Part shown: piece after piece, positions 28,391 to 37,947 of the stretch | Layout: every line of letters begins with the position of its first letter | Numbering within the stretch: position 1 is the stretch's first letter | Source: an uncultured Alphaproteobacteria bacterium | Lineage (GTDB): Bacteria > Pseudomonadota > Alphaproteobacteria > MPNO01 > UBA2964 | Length of the DNA stretch: 64,000 bases | NCBI GenBank assembly: GCA_943787225.1 | Contig: CALSLP010000001.1 | Span: forward strand, 434,001-498,000 | Direction: 5' to 3' | Position numbers and translations under genes: made by a program | The notes under the pieces: model-generated | Seen by the model: only the letters and a program-made list of their open reading frames with translations | What the model was told of the DNA's origin: nothing | Database searches by the model: none

Positions 28391-29317
28391 CTATTTCGAT
28401 TTGTGGAAGATCGCCAGCCAGATCCCGGCGACCACCAGCCCAGCACCCAGCATGTGATACCAATGCAATGTTTCACCGAGAAGCAGGATCGCCAGTCCGC
28501 CCGCAAATACCGGATAGAGATTACCAAAATACCCAGCCTGCGCGGGCCCGGTTCGATATGTACCTTCATTCCACGCCGTGGTTCCCAGAAATCCGGCAAA
28601 GATTCCCAGATAAAGAAAGAGCAGGATACTTTCCTGCGTGAACGGAGTCGGCTTAATGGCTGTGGATTCCCATATATACATCGGCGTCATGACAATGACC
28701 CCAACGGCCGCCAACGCCGTCATAAACGGCATGATATCAATGGTTTTTGGCTTGTAGCGCATCAAAAAAGCCTGCAATGCCCAGAGCAGCACAGCGACCA
28801 GCGCCCAGATATCGCCGTCCTGAATGCGCAGCGATTTAATGACTTCCCAATCACCGCGAATGACGATGAGCGCCGCGCCGCCAATCGAAAAAACGACCCC
28901 CCACCATTGCTGGCCGGTTATTCTGGTTTTCATGACAACCAGCGCCAACAGCAAAACCAGAACCGGCAGGATCGACTGGATCAGCGTTGCCTGCAGCACC
29001 GTGGTTTTCTGCAACGCGACATAGAAGGTGCAATTGAACCCGACAATCGTGAGCATCGAATAAATCACGATGAACTTACGGTGCTGCCAGAGGAGGTGCC
29101 GCTGCACCCATGTCGACCGGCCAAAGATCGCCAGGAAAAAGACCAATGCTATGGACCAACGAAAGAAGTTGAGCGTCAAAGGCGGGATATCCGCCCCGGC
29201 TGCTGCGCGACCAACAACCGCATTCCCGGCCCAAAACAGAATACCCGCCGTCAGTAACGCATAGCCCGACACGAGGCGCCGCGTATCCGTCCCGGATTGG
29301 TCCGGCGTTGTTGTCAT
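28391..29317 (-). CDS. EamA/DMT-superfamily membrane transporter
   Basis: 308 residues with about ten hydrophobic helices and two EamA repeats (first LTAGILFWAGNAVVGRAAAG, second starting about ALVAVLLWALQAFLMRY). Drug/metabolite transporters of this type export amino acids, metabolites or drugs across the inner membrane. GGAAAG at good spacing supports the ATG. It sits between a TauD-like oxygenase and a Mo hydroxylase gene on the same strand, so it may move their substrate or product. This is inferred only from position. Confidence 0.9.
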   Translation of the reverse strand: MTTTPDQSGTDTRRLVSGYALLTAGILFWAGNAVVGRAAAGADIPPLTLNFFRWSIALVFFLAIFGRSTWVQRHLLWQHRKFIVIYSMLTIVGFNCTFYVALQKTTVLQATLIQSILPVLVLLLALVVMKTRITGQQWWGVVFSIGGAALIVIRGDWEVIKSLRIQDGDIWALVAVLLWALQAFLMRYKPKTIDIMPFMTALAAVGVIVMTPMYIWESTAIKPTPFTQESILLFLYLGIFAGFLGTTAWNEGTYRTGPAQAGYFGNLYPVFAGGLAILLLGETLHWYHMLGAGLVVAGIWLAIFHKSK

Positions 29318-29347
29318 AGGTTTTCTTTCCGTAGGGTCAGCGATAGC

Positions 29348-30436
29348 TCAGTCAGCGCCCGCCCCTTCGACCATATCGAGAGGGGCTGTATGGATAGTGC
29401 CATCGACTTCGATTCCGCTGATGTTTTCACGGAACCCGGGTGGCGTTGGACGGCCTTCAGAATCGCACAGCCATAGCCGCATCAGATGACGTTTCTTCTC
29501 ATGCTCTTCGAAATCTTCAAATGCCGTACGCGTATGCAGCATCACATGGTTGTGCAAAAACTGGATGTCACCGACCTCAAACTCCATCGGCATATAGAGT
29601 TCCTTGGCCAGTTCCTGGAACATATCCAGCGCTTCGATGTCCGTTTCGGTGAACTTGGGAACCCCGGGAAGAGTCTGCGCTTTACGGACATGCGCGCCGC
29701 CGGCGCGGACCGACAGATAGCCGTCGCGAAAGCCAAAGATCGGCATGCAGTAGAACGGGTCTTCACCCGTCTTCACCTCACCATGCTTGGTGAAATAAAA
29801 GATATTGCACAAAGCCGCCGCCAGATCAGGTCGGCGTTTTTGCATCTCGTTATGCACCGTCATTGAGCTGGCAATCAGGCTGGCCCCGCCACTTTTAGCC
29901 GGATGCATACACATCAACCCGACATAGTCGCACTGATCGCTGTGGAAATTCATCTGCGCTGCCGTCTGATACCCCCGCACCATCGGATCGTCGTAATCCT
30001 TACCGAGATTTTTGACGTGACCGAGCAGATGGCCCATCGGATTCTGCGAGACGGCCTGACCAAAATAGGTGCCCATACCGAAGAAAGCGGCACCCGCTTG
30101 CCACGTCGTCATCTCCTGCACCGGCAAACCACGGATCAGAACAAAGCCGCGCCCCTCAGTCAGTTCGTGATACATATCTTCCAGCGCCGGGCCCACATTG
30201 GGCAGCGGGAAATTCTCGCGAGTGATGTCCTTGATATCAACACCGTCCTGCTCGAGCTTTGTTACCCGGTCCATCAGCTCACCAATTTGGCGCTGCGACA
30301 GTGGATAAATCCATTCACTGGATTTTTTTGCCATATCTTCGGCATACCAGGCAGCGGGATCAGGCGCTTCCATGCCGGGCATCGACACCTGGCGTGAGCC
30401 ATTCGCGATGGCTCCCCCTCCAGCAATTGCAAACAT
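29348..30436 (-). CDS. TauD/TfdA-like Fe(II)/2-oxoglutarate oxygenase
   Basis: 362-residue protein with the TauD-type double-stranded beta-helix. The iron-binding pair is in MNFHSDQCDYVGL and the distal His and following Arg in HNHVMLHTRTAFED and RHLMRLWLCD. Longer than the first dioxygenase of this window because of an N-terminal helical extension. A perfect GGGAGG upstream supports the start at 30436. Members of this subgroup are often annotated simply as TauD-family; the substrate is unknown. Same strand as EamA and copy 4 Mo hydroxylase, separated by 30 bases. Confidence 0.85.
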   Translation of the reverse strand: MFAIAGGGAIANGSRQVSMPGMEAPDPAAWYAEDMAKKSSEWIYPLSQRQIGELMDRVTKLEQDGVDIKDITRENFPLPNVGPALEDMYHELTEGRGFVLIRGLPVQEMTTWQAGAAFFGMGTYFGQAVSQNPMGHLLGHVKNLGKDYDDPMVRGYQTAAQMNFHSDQCDYVGLMCMHPAKSGGASLIASSMTVHNEMQKRRPDLAAALCNIFYFTKHGEVKTGEDPFYCMPIFGFRDGYLSVRAGGAHVRKAQTLPGVPKFTETDIEALDMFQELAKELYMPMEFEVGDIQFLHNHVMLHTRTAFEDFEEHEKKRHLMRLWLCDSEGRPTPPGFRENISGIEVDGTIHTAPLDMVEGAGAD

Positions 30437-30552
30437 ATTAAACCTCCCGGCTCAAAGCCTCCGGCGCATGGAATGCGAAACAACGATTACGATGGGACGA
30501 AGTATGCGCTCGTCAGTAGAAACCGTAAATAATTCTCTATCAGTTTCTGTGA

Positions 30553-30972
30553 TCAATTATCCGGCTCGAACTGATAGACGCTGATGTCTTCCGAGCGCTT
30601 CTCCCAGCTGACTTTGACTGCCATGCCGGGCGTCAGCGCCTCATCTTCAACATTCACCAGCTGCGCGACAACTCGTCCCCCTTCAGCGAGATCGACAGAG
30701 CCCAGGATATAGGGCACTCGATCCGCGAAACCCGGTGCCGGAACATGCACCTTGGTCCAGGCCGATAAGGTGCCTTTGCCAGACACTTCTCGCCATTCGT
30801 AATCCGCCTTGCCGGTCTGCACATTGACCGGGCGTGGCCAGAATTGCGCCTTTCCCGAACCGGGATCGACCTGCAACGCGAGCTTGCCCTTCTTCGCGGC
30901 ATCCCACATTGGCTGGCTGACCAGCGATGGTGACGGAATTGGTGGCGGCGGATTTGGTTTTTCATCAGCCAT
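30553..30972 (-). CDS. DUF35 OB-fold protein, partner of thiolase
   Basis: 139 residues. C-terminal OB-fold of the DUF35/ChsH2 type (GKGTLSAWTKVHVPAPGFADRVPYILGSVDLAEGGRVVAQLVN). The N-terminal rubredoxin-like zinc ribbon usually found in the family is degenerate, with no CxxC pair. These proteins form complexes with thiolase-like or hydratase proteins in acyl-CoA breakdown. It starts 1 base after the thiolase stop with GGAGGG as RBS, so the pair is co-translated. Confidence 0.85.
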   Translation of the reverse strand: MADEKPNPPPPIPSPSLVSQPMWDAAKKGKLALQVDPGSGKAQFWPRPVNVQTGKADYEWREVSGKGTLSAWTKVHVPAPGFADRVPYILGSVDLAEGGRVVAQLVNVEDEALTPGMAVKVSWEKRSEDISVYQFEPDN

Positions 30973-30973
30973 G

Positions 30974-32164
30974 TTAAGCGCCCTCCAGGATCATACAGTT
31001 GCTACTGCCCCAATTACGAAAATAGGGGATCACACCGATACCGGTCACCAGCGCGTTTCTGGCATCCGCGACCTGTCGACCGGTGGCCTCACCCATCAAC
31101 TGGCGGATCGCTTCGGTCAGATTGACCCCACCGCCGCCGAGACCCGGCTGGCCGGCTGAGATCTGCCCACCGCCGGTATTAACCGGCAGCGTGCCGGTCG
31201 GTGACATATCGGTGCCAAGAATAAAGTCTGCCCCTTCACCGCGGCCACAGAACCCGATTTGTTCCATCTGCAACATCATCGCGATGAGGAAATCATCATA
31301 GGGGTGGAACATGTCGATATCGTCCGGCGTCATCCCCGCCTTGGCAAACACATCCGGTCCCACTGTGGCAAAACCGGTCTCGGTCACGTCAGGATTGGGA
31401 TCATCGGGTTCGAAATTGGTGATCTCCGAATAGGCCACCGGATAGACCAGTTTCTCCAGCCCCATCGCCTTGGCCCGTTCAGTGCTGGTAATCAGCAGAC
31501 CATTGCCGCCATCGCAGCGCATCACGCAATCAAGCAGGCGGATCGGCTCCGCGATGACCCGCGAGTCCATATAATCCTGCACCGTGATCGGCTTGCGGAA
31601 CTGTTCGATGGCATTGTCATTGACCAGCGCGCCGTTGCGCTGCGTTACCGCAAGGTGGCCGAGCGCTTCAAGGTTCAGTCCGTATTTCTGATCATAGGCA
31701 TTACTGAGCAGACCAAACGCCACCGGCGGTCCCTGAAAGCCAACCGGTTCCATAAATTCCTGGCGATAGCCACCCAACCGGCGATGGCCGATGCCGGTGG
31801 TGCCGGTGCTGTCCGCGGCCACACAGAGCGCCATCTCGCACTGACCGGTGACAATGGCTGCCGCCGCCCGCGCTATATTGCCAGCCGGCGAACACCCCCC
31901 AATATCGGTGAGCTGCGTCCAGCGCGGCTGCAGCCCGAGATTATCGGCCATGGTGTTGGTATAGAAAGTATTGCCCGCCTCGGCGGTCGGCATATGCGTC
32001 GCCAGCCCATCAATGTCCGAGTTCCTGAGCCCGGTCTTTTCAAGCATCTGGCCCATCACCTCGGCGGCGAACTCGTAAGGTCGCTTGCCCGAACGTCGCT
32101 GGTTCTGGACCTCGCCATAGGCAATGATCGCGACCGGTTTATCCCGCAGAAAATTATTCACCAT
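30974..32164 (-). CDS. Thiolase-like protein (SCP2/lipid-transfer type)
   Basis: 396-residue thiolase-fold protein of the acetyl-CoA acetyltransferase/lipid-transfer protein group. Recognisable parts are VAIIAYGEVQ at the N-terminus, the segment TDIGGCSPAGNIARAAAAI and the C-terminal VNTGGGQISAGQPGLGGG with the NxGGG-type loop. The classical nucleophilic Cys context of degradative thiolases is not intact, so it may act as an aldolase or retro-aldol partner with DUF35, as in sterol side-chain systems. GGGGAGG gives a strong start. Confidence 0.85.
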   Translation of the reverse strand: MVNNFLRDKPVAIIAYGEVQNQRRSGKRPYEFAAEVMGQMLEKTGLRNSDIDGLATHMPTAEAGNTFYTNTMADNLGLQPRWTQLTDIGGCSPAGNIARAAAAIVTGQCEMALCVAADSTGTTGIGHRRLGGYRQEFMEPVGFQGPPVAFGLLSNAYDQKYGLNLEALGHLAVTQRNGALVNDNAIEQFRKPITVQDYMDSRVIAEPIRLLDCVMRCDGGNGLLITSTERAKAMGLEKLVYPVAYSEITNFEPDDPNPDVTETGFATVGPDVFAKAGMTPDDIDMFHPYDDFLIAMMLQMEQIGFCGRGEGADFILGTDMSPTGTLPVNTGGGQISAGQPGLGGGGVNLTEAIRQLMGEATGRQVADARNALVTGIGVIPYFRNWGSSNCMILEGA

Positions 32165-32289
32165 AATGGCCTCCCCTGTGAGGGTATCGATGAGAGTATC
32201 GATTATATTTTTCTGGTTATTCTAACGCCCGAAACCCGGCGGTCTACCCGCATCGGCAGGCAGGCCCAAACGGCTTACTGTTTGACGTA

Positions 32290-32604
32290 TTATTTCTTGT
32301 CGGGATTTTCGGCTGCAGGAGCCTTCTTACCGGCGGCCTTGGCATCTTCGAAACGATGCTGCCACCAGGCATAGAGACATTGCTTGGGGGTTGGCTCGGT
32401 CACGCCATCAAGCAGGAAAGCGGCTTTGATCCGCGCCTTAACGATCAACGCCGGCAGGCTTGAATCGGCGAGCATGTCCTGTTCCGTCCAGACACAGGGA
32501 TCGAAGCTGTGATAACGCACCCAGGTTGCCGAAACCGCCGCGCCAGCAAGCAACACCAGCACGATCAGGAATTTCATAAACCGGGAAAACACACGCGCCG
32601 CCAT
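32290..32604 (-). CDS. Small membrane-anchored protein of unknown function
   Basis: 104 residues: one N-terminal hydrophobic helix (FLIVLVLLAGAAVSATWV, residues about 12-29), then a charged domain with two Cys (DPCVWTE, PKQCLYAWW) and a Lys/Ala-rich tail. The helix could be an uncleaved signal anchor with the rest in the periplasm, where the two Cys might form a disulfide. No recognised family. Confidence 0.6.
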   Translation of the reverse strand: MAARVFSRFMKFLIVLVLLAGAAVSATWVRYHSFDPCVWTEQDMLADSSLPALIVKARIKAAFLLDGVTEPTPKQCLYAWWQHRFEDAKAAGKKAPAAENPDKK

Positions 32605-32832
32605 GTGAGACCTCTAACCGCCTATAATAAAAAGACTTTCCGGTGAACGGCCCCTGTCAATCTGAGGACGCCCCGCCCGACTATGCGAGCAGCCGTTATG
32701 TGCCACAGAGATGGCGGCGAGTCTAGGTGAGGAAATAGAGCCTGACGCCCCCCGCCCTAAAATTGTCCCTCCCCGTTTGGCAAAAAACGTGCCAGATTGT
32801 CGCCGTAAATTTTTTAGTAGGGGAAGGCAATT

Positions 32833-34101
32833 ATGATTACGAGAACGATCGTCATGACCATTTGTGGCATGGCACTTTTCAGCACAGCGGCGCAGGCTAA
32901 TCTGTGCACCAGCGTCCGGGGGGATGCCAAAACCAAGGCGCCCGCAGCGCGCGATCTGAGCTTTTACAAACAGCTTTTTCCGGACAGCAGCCTTCACGGC
33001 GATGACCGGTGGAACAAAGTCATCCTGCAATGCAACCGCAAGCGCGACACCAAGGGCAAGAAAATCGCCAAGGTGACGACGGTAAAGGGGAACAACAAGG
33101 GCAAGAAGACGCTGCGCAAGGCGAACCTCAAAGCCAAGGTTATCCGGGGAAAATACAACTTCTTCGGGGCCGGCAGCGCACTGAACATGAACTATGTCTA
33201 TGTGCTGAGCAAAAAAGCTGGCGTCTGGACTATGACACTGCCCTATAAACCGATCCTGTCCGATCTCGTCAAAGGACGGGTCGATTTCAATAAAACACAC
33301 GCCTCGAAGCTCTATGCCAAATCGGCGGTTGCCAAAACCGGCGGCAAGATTACCAGCGCGACCAAATCGCTATGGTCCACGAATTGTTCCGGCAACCCGA
33401 CCTATTTCTAAGGCAAGAAAAAGAAATATGCCGGCAAGCCGCTCCATAAACGCGACAAGCAAAACAAGCATATCAGCCTCGGCCGGATCAAATACCAATA
33501 CGGCAAGGGCGGCACGATCAAGGAAGGCTGCCGGGTCAAGGCGAGCATGGTGCTGCACTGGATGAATAGCGCGGGCAAAACCGTCAAGGTCAAACCCAAG
33601 AACTGGGTGTTCGACAACTTCATCCGCCAGGCCGAGAGCTATTGGAGCCTCCCCGGTGTCTTCACCCTCAAGCTCTGGCTCAAGGGTCATAATGACCGCA
33701 AGTTCAAATCGATCGCCAAGCTGGTGAAAAAGAAGGACGATCTGACGGTTCGCTTTGCCACCAAGTTCCTGCCGCATAAATTCAACCAGATGTATAAATC
33801 CAACCCGCTGCAGTTCTATAACTTTTCGACCATGACCACCGATGGCACGCATTGGCACGAGGTCGGCCACGCCTTTGGCCTGGATGACGAATATGGCAAA
33901 CACACCAAAAAGGCCGGCTATAAAAAGAACGGCTGCCGTTATTCAAAATATGGTAAATATACACCACTAACCTATCAGATGTGTGATGGCGGGGTTTCCG
34001 ACAAAGCGCTCCGTCTATCATTATATCGCGGTATCGCGCTACGTGTTGAAGTAGCGCCGATGGGGTGGCGGAGAGCTGGCCCGCCTGCACAGGTATTGTA
34101 A
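32833..34101 (+). pseudogene. Secreted zinc metalloprotease-like protein, interrupted by in-frame TAA and a C-terminal frameshift
   Basis: A single frame runs 32833-34101 apart from a TAA at 33409-33411 (codon 193). The first half has a signal peptide (MITRTIVMTICGMALFSTAAQA). The second half carries THWHEVGHAFGLDDEYG, a HExxHxxGxxD zinc-peptidase motif of metzincin type. Near 34003 an extra A appears to shift the end: correcting it gives SDKRSVYHYIAVSRYVLK and a stop at 34052-34054. RBS GGGAAGG precedes the ATG. TAA is not a known recoding signal here, so this is decay or sequence error, not readthrough. Confidence 0.7.
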
Positions 34102-34140
34102 CGGCTCTCCCCCTCTTTCGTTCACAGGTTTAACCCCGTG

Positions 34141-34509
34141 TCAGTCGTCGGGCGCTTCCCAGATGTAATAGAGCTGATCCACCGGCGTGTTGAGACGGGG
34201 GTCAATATCAGGCGGAGGCTCGCCTACCGCCTGAATAAAATGCTGGATATCGCGTTTGAATTCCGGGTGTAATCCCTGCTCCCGAAAAGGACACAGCAAA
34301 ACAACATCACCGACTCCGCCATTCAGAATTGCTTTTCTGGCTGCCATGACTTCTCTTTTGACTGGTGTTTTACCGTCTTTTCGAGTGAGAAACGTATTCA
34401 CGTGAAGAAACCGGTTGGTCACAGGATCGCTAAAGCTGATGTCCATATAGACTGAACCACGCCTGCTGCCAGCAGGCGCTTTCAACATATATTCTGCTAC
34501 TTCTGGCAT
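34141..34509 (-). CDS. Stand-alone copy of the C-terminal domain of the 34576-36054 protein
   Basis: 122 residues. It aligns by eye with the C-terminal domain of the upstream neighbour: SVYMDISFSDPVTNRFLHVNT here against SYLDVSFQDPVTKRFLHINT there, and both end in a GDVVLL/GDVLVL strand. The conserved D-x-S-F and N-T pattern is unlike any family I can name. It lies 66 bases downstream on the same strand. A partial tandem duplication of a toxin- or enzyme-like domain is possible. Confidence 0.65.
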   Translation of the reverse strand: MPEVAEYMLKAPAGSRRGSVYMDISFSDPVTNRFLHVNTFLTRKDGKTPVKREVMAARKAILNGGVGDVVLLCPFREQGLHPEFKRDIQHFIQAVGEPPPDIDPRLNTPVDQLYYIWEAPDD

Positions 34510-34575
34510 TCGCTAATTGTTGAATAACTTGGTAAAATTCGCAACCTCTATCACAGGAATAAAATCTTTTTCCGC

Positions 34576-36054
34576 TTATGGTTCTTTGAGGGGATCTACC
34601 CGACGGGGCCGATCCTCAATTTCATCTGCATTCTCGTCAAATGGTTGGTTTACTTCTTCAATAATCGACATAATAAATTCTTTGAATTTTTCTTTGTCGA
34701 ATGTTTCGCCTTCTTTGATTTTTGAGACCAACACCAAAACATCACCCTTTTCCTTGTTCCTCATGATGTTCACAGCCGCGCGTTCTTCACGAAGTGAGGG
34801 CAGAGTTCCCTTTGCTTTAGTGTCGACTGTATTGATATGCAAAAACCGTTTGGTAACGGGGTCCTGAAAAGAAACGTCGAGATAGGAAGATCCTTTCCGA
34901 CCGCCGGTCAATTTGTTTCTGAGATAAACCTCCTTGATTTCCTTATCGTCTTTTCGCGCACCGCCACGATGTTCGACGACCCTTGTGGCTTCTTTGGAAC
35001 ATTCGTCAATAATTTCCCTAACATCAGTATTCTGGACCCGTACCCGCTCCCCACCCCTATTTTCGAAAATATTTGGTAGGCGAATTTCATCAGACTGGTC
35101 AGGGGACGTATGTACCCATGGACCGACGGGCTCCAGCGCAGGAAAAATTTCAGTTTGGGGATCGGGAGGGTCTACCGGAAATTCTTCTCGATCCGGTTCT
35201 GGCGGCTTTTTGGGACCACCCGGAAGGACATGAGGTAACGGACCAGGGATATCCGTTCTTTCAGAGCTACCGTTCGTTGTCTTTTCTATTTGTTTTTGAG
35301 ATTCAATTGCGGGGCCAATTAGCCCCCATCTGCGGAGGGTTTCTTTAATGGCGGGACCACCTGTCTCATACAACCATTTAAGAGCACCCCGACGCACAGC
35401 AACTTGTATTCCCTTGTTCTCGTTTTCCTTCTGAGGAATTCCGTTCGCAACGTTTGATAGTAACCAACGCGTCGGATCATTTGGTTCGATTGAATTTTGC
35501 CTGGCCTTTTTGTCAGCAGCCGTATTTTGCAATGATTGGAATGTGGGCCCGCCGGGTTCGACCAAGCCATCGTCGAACAGGCTTTTGTTCTCCTGATGGC
35601 TCCTTATTGAGCGCACTAGCGCGCTGTCGATGAATTTTAGGTCAGAACTACTATGGTCAAATGGCAACTCCCCGGCGGATGCGAGAAGCCGTCGCGTCTT
35701 ACCGACATCGGCAGGGTCGTTTGTCCCACCTTCGCCTACGCTGAAATTTAGCGAGAAATCGCTAAGATCATCGGCCGAACGGCCATCATTCACAATTTGA
35801 TTGACGATATTTCGCTCGGTTTCGCCGCCCGGTGTGATTAACCCATCAACGCGAAGACCGTTCTTTTCCTGAAACTCATTTATTTCTTCGTCGAGATCAG
35901 TATCGAAAAATCCATCCTCAATTGGATCATCTTTCGATTCGTCGATTTCTCCATCGTCTGCGAGCCGGACTAAATGCCGAACCGCAAAAACATCTTCCGG
36001 TTTATTCTGTGCCCCATGGCCGACCTCGCCGGTCAGAAACCGATCAACTTTCAT
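34576..36054 (-). CDS. Peptidoglycan-binding-like repeat protein with unknown C-terminal domain
   Basis: About 492 residues from the ATG at 36054 (MKVDRFLTGEVGHG), with GGAG upstream. Two tandem peptidoglycan-binding-like repeats, residues about 15-80 (DGLITPGGETERNI) and about 100-175 (DGLVEPGGPTFQSL). Then a basic amphipathic segment, a Pro-rich linker (GPKKPPEPD, VDPPDPQ), and a C-terminal domain repeated in the next gene. No signal peptide is seen. Repeat-linker-variable-tip layout resembles polymorphic toxins or cell-wall-targeted effectors, but no nuclease or protease motif is recognised. Codon use is AT-richer than in the catabolic genes. Confidence 0.75.
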   Translation of the reverse strand: MKVDRFLTGEVGHGAQNKPEDVFAVRHLVRLADDGEIDESKDDPIEDGFFDTDLDEEINEFQEKNGLRVDGLITPGGETERNIVNQIVNDGRSADDLSDFSLNFSVGEGGTNDPADVGKTRRLLASAGELPFDHSSSDLKFIDSALVRSIRSHQENKSLFDDGLVEPGGPTFQSLQNTAADKKARQNSIEPNDPTRWLLSNVANGIPQKENENKGIQVAVRRGALKWLYETGGPAIKETLRRWGLIGPAIESQKQIEKTTNGSSERTDIPGPLPHVLPGGPKKPPEPDREEFPVDPPDPQTEIFPALEPVGPWVHTSPDQSDEIRLPNIFENRGGERVRVQNTDVREIIDECSKEATRVVEHRGGARKDDKEIKEVYLRNKLTGGRKGSSYLDVSFQDPVTKRFLHINTVDTKAKGTLPSLREERAAVNIMRNKEKGDVLVLVSKIKEGETFDKEKFKEFIMSIIEEVNQPFDENADEIEDRPRRVDPLKEP

Positions 36055-36113
36055 TTCCCAAGCTCCGTTGCTATTGCATAAAAAAGGCCGCCCGCATCTC
36101 TGCGACCAGCCAA

Positions 36114-36147
36114 TAAAAAAACCCGCGGCCAATTTGGACACGGGTTT
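36114..36147 (-). terminator. Rho-independent terminator on the minus strand
   Basis: Reading the minus strand: AAACCCG, 15-base loop, CGGGTTT followed by a run of T. It lies after the DUF1877 gene (36234-36779, minus) and before the peptidoglycan-binding-like gene, so it separates two minus-strand units. Confidence 0.7.
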
Positions 36148-36233
36148 CGATAATAGGAATTATTACCTATTTATGGTATTGTGTCAAGAGGACACTCAAC
36201 TCGAAATTAAAGCGTGTGATCATGAGGACTGCT

Positions 36234-36779
36234 TCAGGCCCCAGATGCCGTAAAGATTACCGACCGACCATTTCCATCCATTTTTTGGAGAAACTTGCGG
36301 ATCTCGACGAAATATTCCCAGGTATATTCGAAATCTTCCTGACCAAATTCAGGCCAGACATCCTTGCAATGTTTGAAATAGCGCTTACTAAGCTCGACGA
36401 TATCGATCTCATTCAACGCTGGAACCAGATCGGAAATCTCATGTGGTTCAATCAACCTGACAAAATAATTGCCGTCTTCTTCGACGAGCTTTTTACCGCC
36501 AAGAATGCAGATTTTGAGGGGATATTCTCCATAATTATCCGGCAACGCGAACGGACCTAATTCTTCACGCACCGGATAAAGCCACTCTATTCCCGGCGGC
36601 ATTTCTCCCAAGCTACGATGGATCGTATCCCAGGCCTTATCGCTCTCAACCACATACTCTTCATCCCACTCTTCTTCGATCACCTCTTTCACATAATCGA
36701 TTCGGTCTTCATCGCTTGCCGCATTCTCAAGCGCTTTTCTCTGCTCATCCGTAATGGCGAAATGTACACCCAGCGTCAT
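36234..36779 (-). CDS. DUF1877 (YfbM-like) family protein
   Basis: 181-residue acidic cytosolic protein. The pattern of the YfbM/DUF1877 family is visible: GVHFAITDEQRKAL, SDEDRIDYVKEVIEEEWD, ESDKAWDTIHRSLGE, YPLKICILGGKKL and NYFVRLIEP. Function unknown in the family. Position upstream of a toxin-like protein could suggest an immunity role, but a terminator lies between them and nothing in sequence proves the link. Confidence 0.8.
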   Translation of the reverse strand: MTLGVHFAITDEQRKALENAASDEDRIDYVKEVIEEEWDEEYVVESDKAWDTIHRSLGEMPPGIEWLYPVREELGPFALPDNYGEYPLKICILGGKKLVEEDGNYFVRLIEPHEISDLVPALNEIDIVELSKRYFKHCKDVWPEFGQEDFEYTWEYFVEIRKFLQKMDGNGRSVIFTASGA

Positions 36780-36856
36780 AATTGGCTCTCCCTTGCTACC
36801 TTTAGGAGAATATCTTAACAGAACATATATAGGATTTAAAGCCTATATTGTAACTC

Positions 36857-37135
36857 TCAATACGAAAAATGCCGGTTGCCCGTCACCTCTTCCTTAAAAA
36901 ACCGCAGGCCGGTGAGTTCCATATGGGCGAGGACGGCCTGGGCCCAGGCGGTGAAATCGTCCTCGTCATAATGCGCGCGTTTGCGCGGGCGGTATTTGAA
37001 GTTCTGCGCCAGCGCGTAGCGCAGGACGAATAGCAGATGGTCGCGCTCACTCTCGATCATACTCCCCTGCCCCTGTTGCGGAGAGGTTTGCGCCGCCGCT
37101 AATTCTGTTGGGGAGTCTTGCCGTTTCTGTTCCAT
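36857..37135 (-). CDS. Small hypothetical protein
   Basis: About 92 residues from the ATG at 37135; an upstream TTG at 37171 is also possible. Low-complexity N-terminus rich in Gln, Pro and Ala, then a helical C-terminal part (SERDHLLFVLRYALAQNF, AVLAHMELTGLRFFKEEV). No family recognised and RBS weak, so it is a tentative gene. Confidence 0.45.
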   Translation of the reverse strand: MEQKRQDSPTELAAAQTSPQQGQGSMIESERDHLLFVLRYALAQNFKYRPRKRAHYDEDDFTAWAQAVLAHMELTGLRFFKEEVTGNRHFSY

Positions 37136-37350
37136 GCCAGCGGTGATAGCACGCGAACAAAAAAGGAACAAGTTCCTAGAAGGAAAAATACCGCAAGTTA
37201 TCCACAGTTTGTAGTATTTTTACCACTTATTAAAAGTGAAGTTAGCGGGCCTGCTACCGGGGGTGGGTTCATTATCGATAAGTAGAAATTCCGAACGCCG
37301 TTTGCTAGCGTTGGAACATAGACAGCGCATTACTGGGCGATGACAACGCG

Positions 37351-37899
37351 ATGGCTGACAACCAACCTACATATGAGTTTCATCATTCGTGGCTTAAATA
37401 CCTTTTTTGGGCAGTAGCTTTATCCTGCATTGCCATCATTTTTAACTTTGTTGTTAGCAATAGCAGCTTACCCCAAATATTTGACATTCTGTTCAATGGC
37501 TTCTTCATCGCAGGCGCACTGTTTTGTCTTGGGCGAGGCCTACAAACGCAATCGGTCATGACGATTACTGCCAATGGAATCTTTCATCGTCGGAAAATGC
37601 GTAAGCCGATCCCTTGGTCAGAGGTTCGATCAATCGGCTTTACCACCATAGTAAATCATGAAGGCCGTGATACATACGAAATCAAAATATTCGTCGATAA
37701 CAGCGCAGAATACCGGCACCGATTGCCAAAATCTTTAGAACTCCTGTCTGGGTTTTATACAACAGAGAAATACCGCCCCTTCAAGATCGACGCCAATCGC
37801 TTTCAAGAAAATACAGCGAAAGTCTACAACGCGTTCGCAGCCTACGGACCACCATTGCCACCGGAAGCCAAAGAAAAACTGCTTTCCAGGCGCAACTGA
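37351..37899 (+). CDS. Membrane protein with two TM helices and a PH-like domain
   Basis: 182 residues. Two hydrophobic helices at about residues 15-36 and 43-63, then a soluble C-terminal domain whose start (VMTITANGIFHRRKMRKPIPWSEVRSIGF) resembles bacterial PH/YcxB-like domains. Codon use is AT-richer than the surroundings. It sits alone between two minus-strand genes and shows no functional link. Confidence 0.65.
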   Translation: MADNQPTYEFHHSWLKYLFWAVALSCIAIIFNFVVSNSSLPQIFDILFNGFFIAGALFCLGRGLQTQSVMTITANGIFHRRKMRKPIPWSEVRSIGFTTIVNHEGRDTYEIKIFVDNSAEYRHRLPKSLELLSGFYTTEKYRPFKIDANRFQENTAKVYNAFAAYGPPLPPEAKEKLLSRRN

Positions 37900-37947
37900 A
37901 ACCTCACGACAGACGATATTCCGATTAACCCCCTCGCCGGGTCGGCG

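Noticed and set aside
33409..33411. TAA in the metalloprotease as recoded codon
   Set aside because: Only UGA is decoded by the selenocysteine machinery here and UAA recoding is not known in such bacteria; treated as decay or error.
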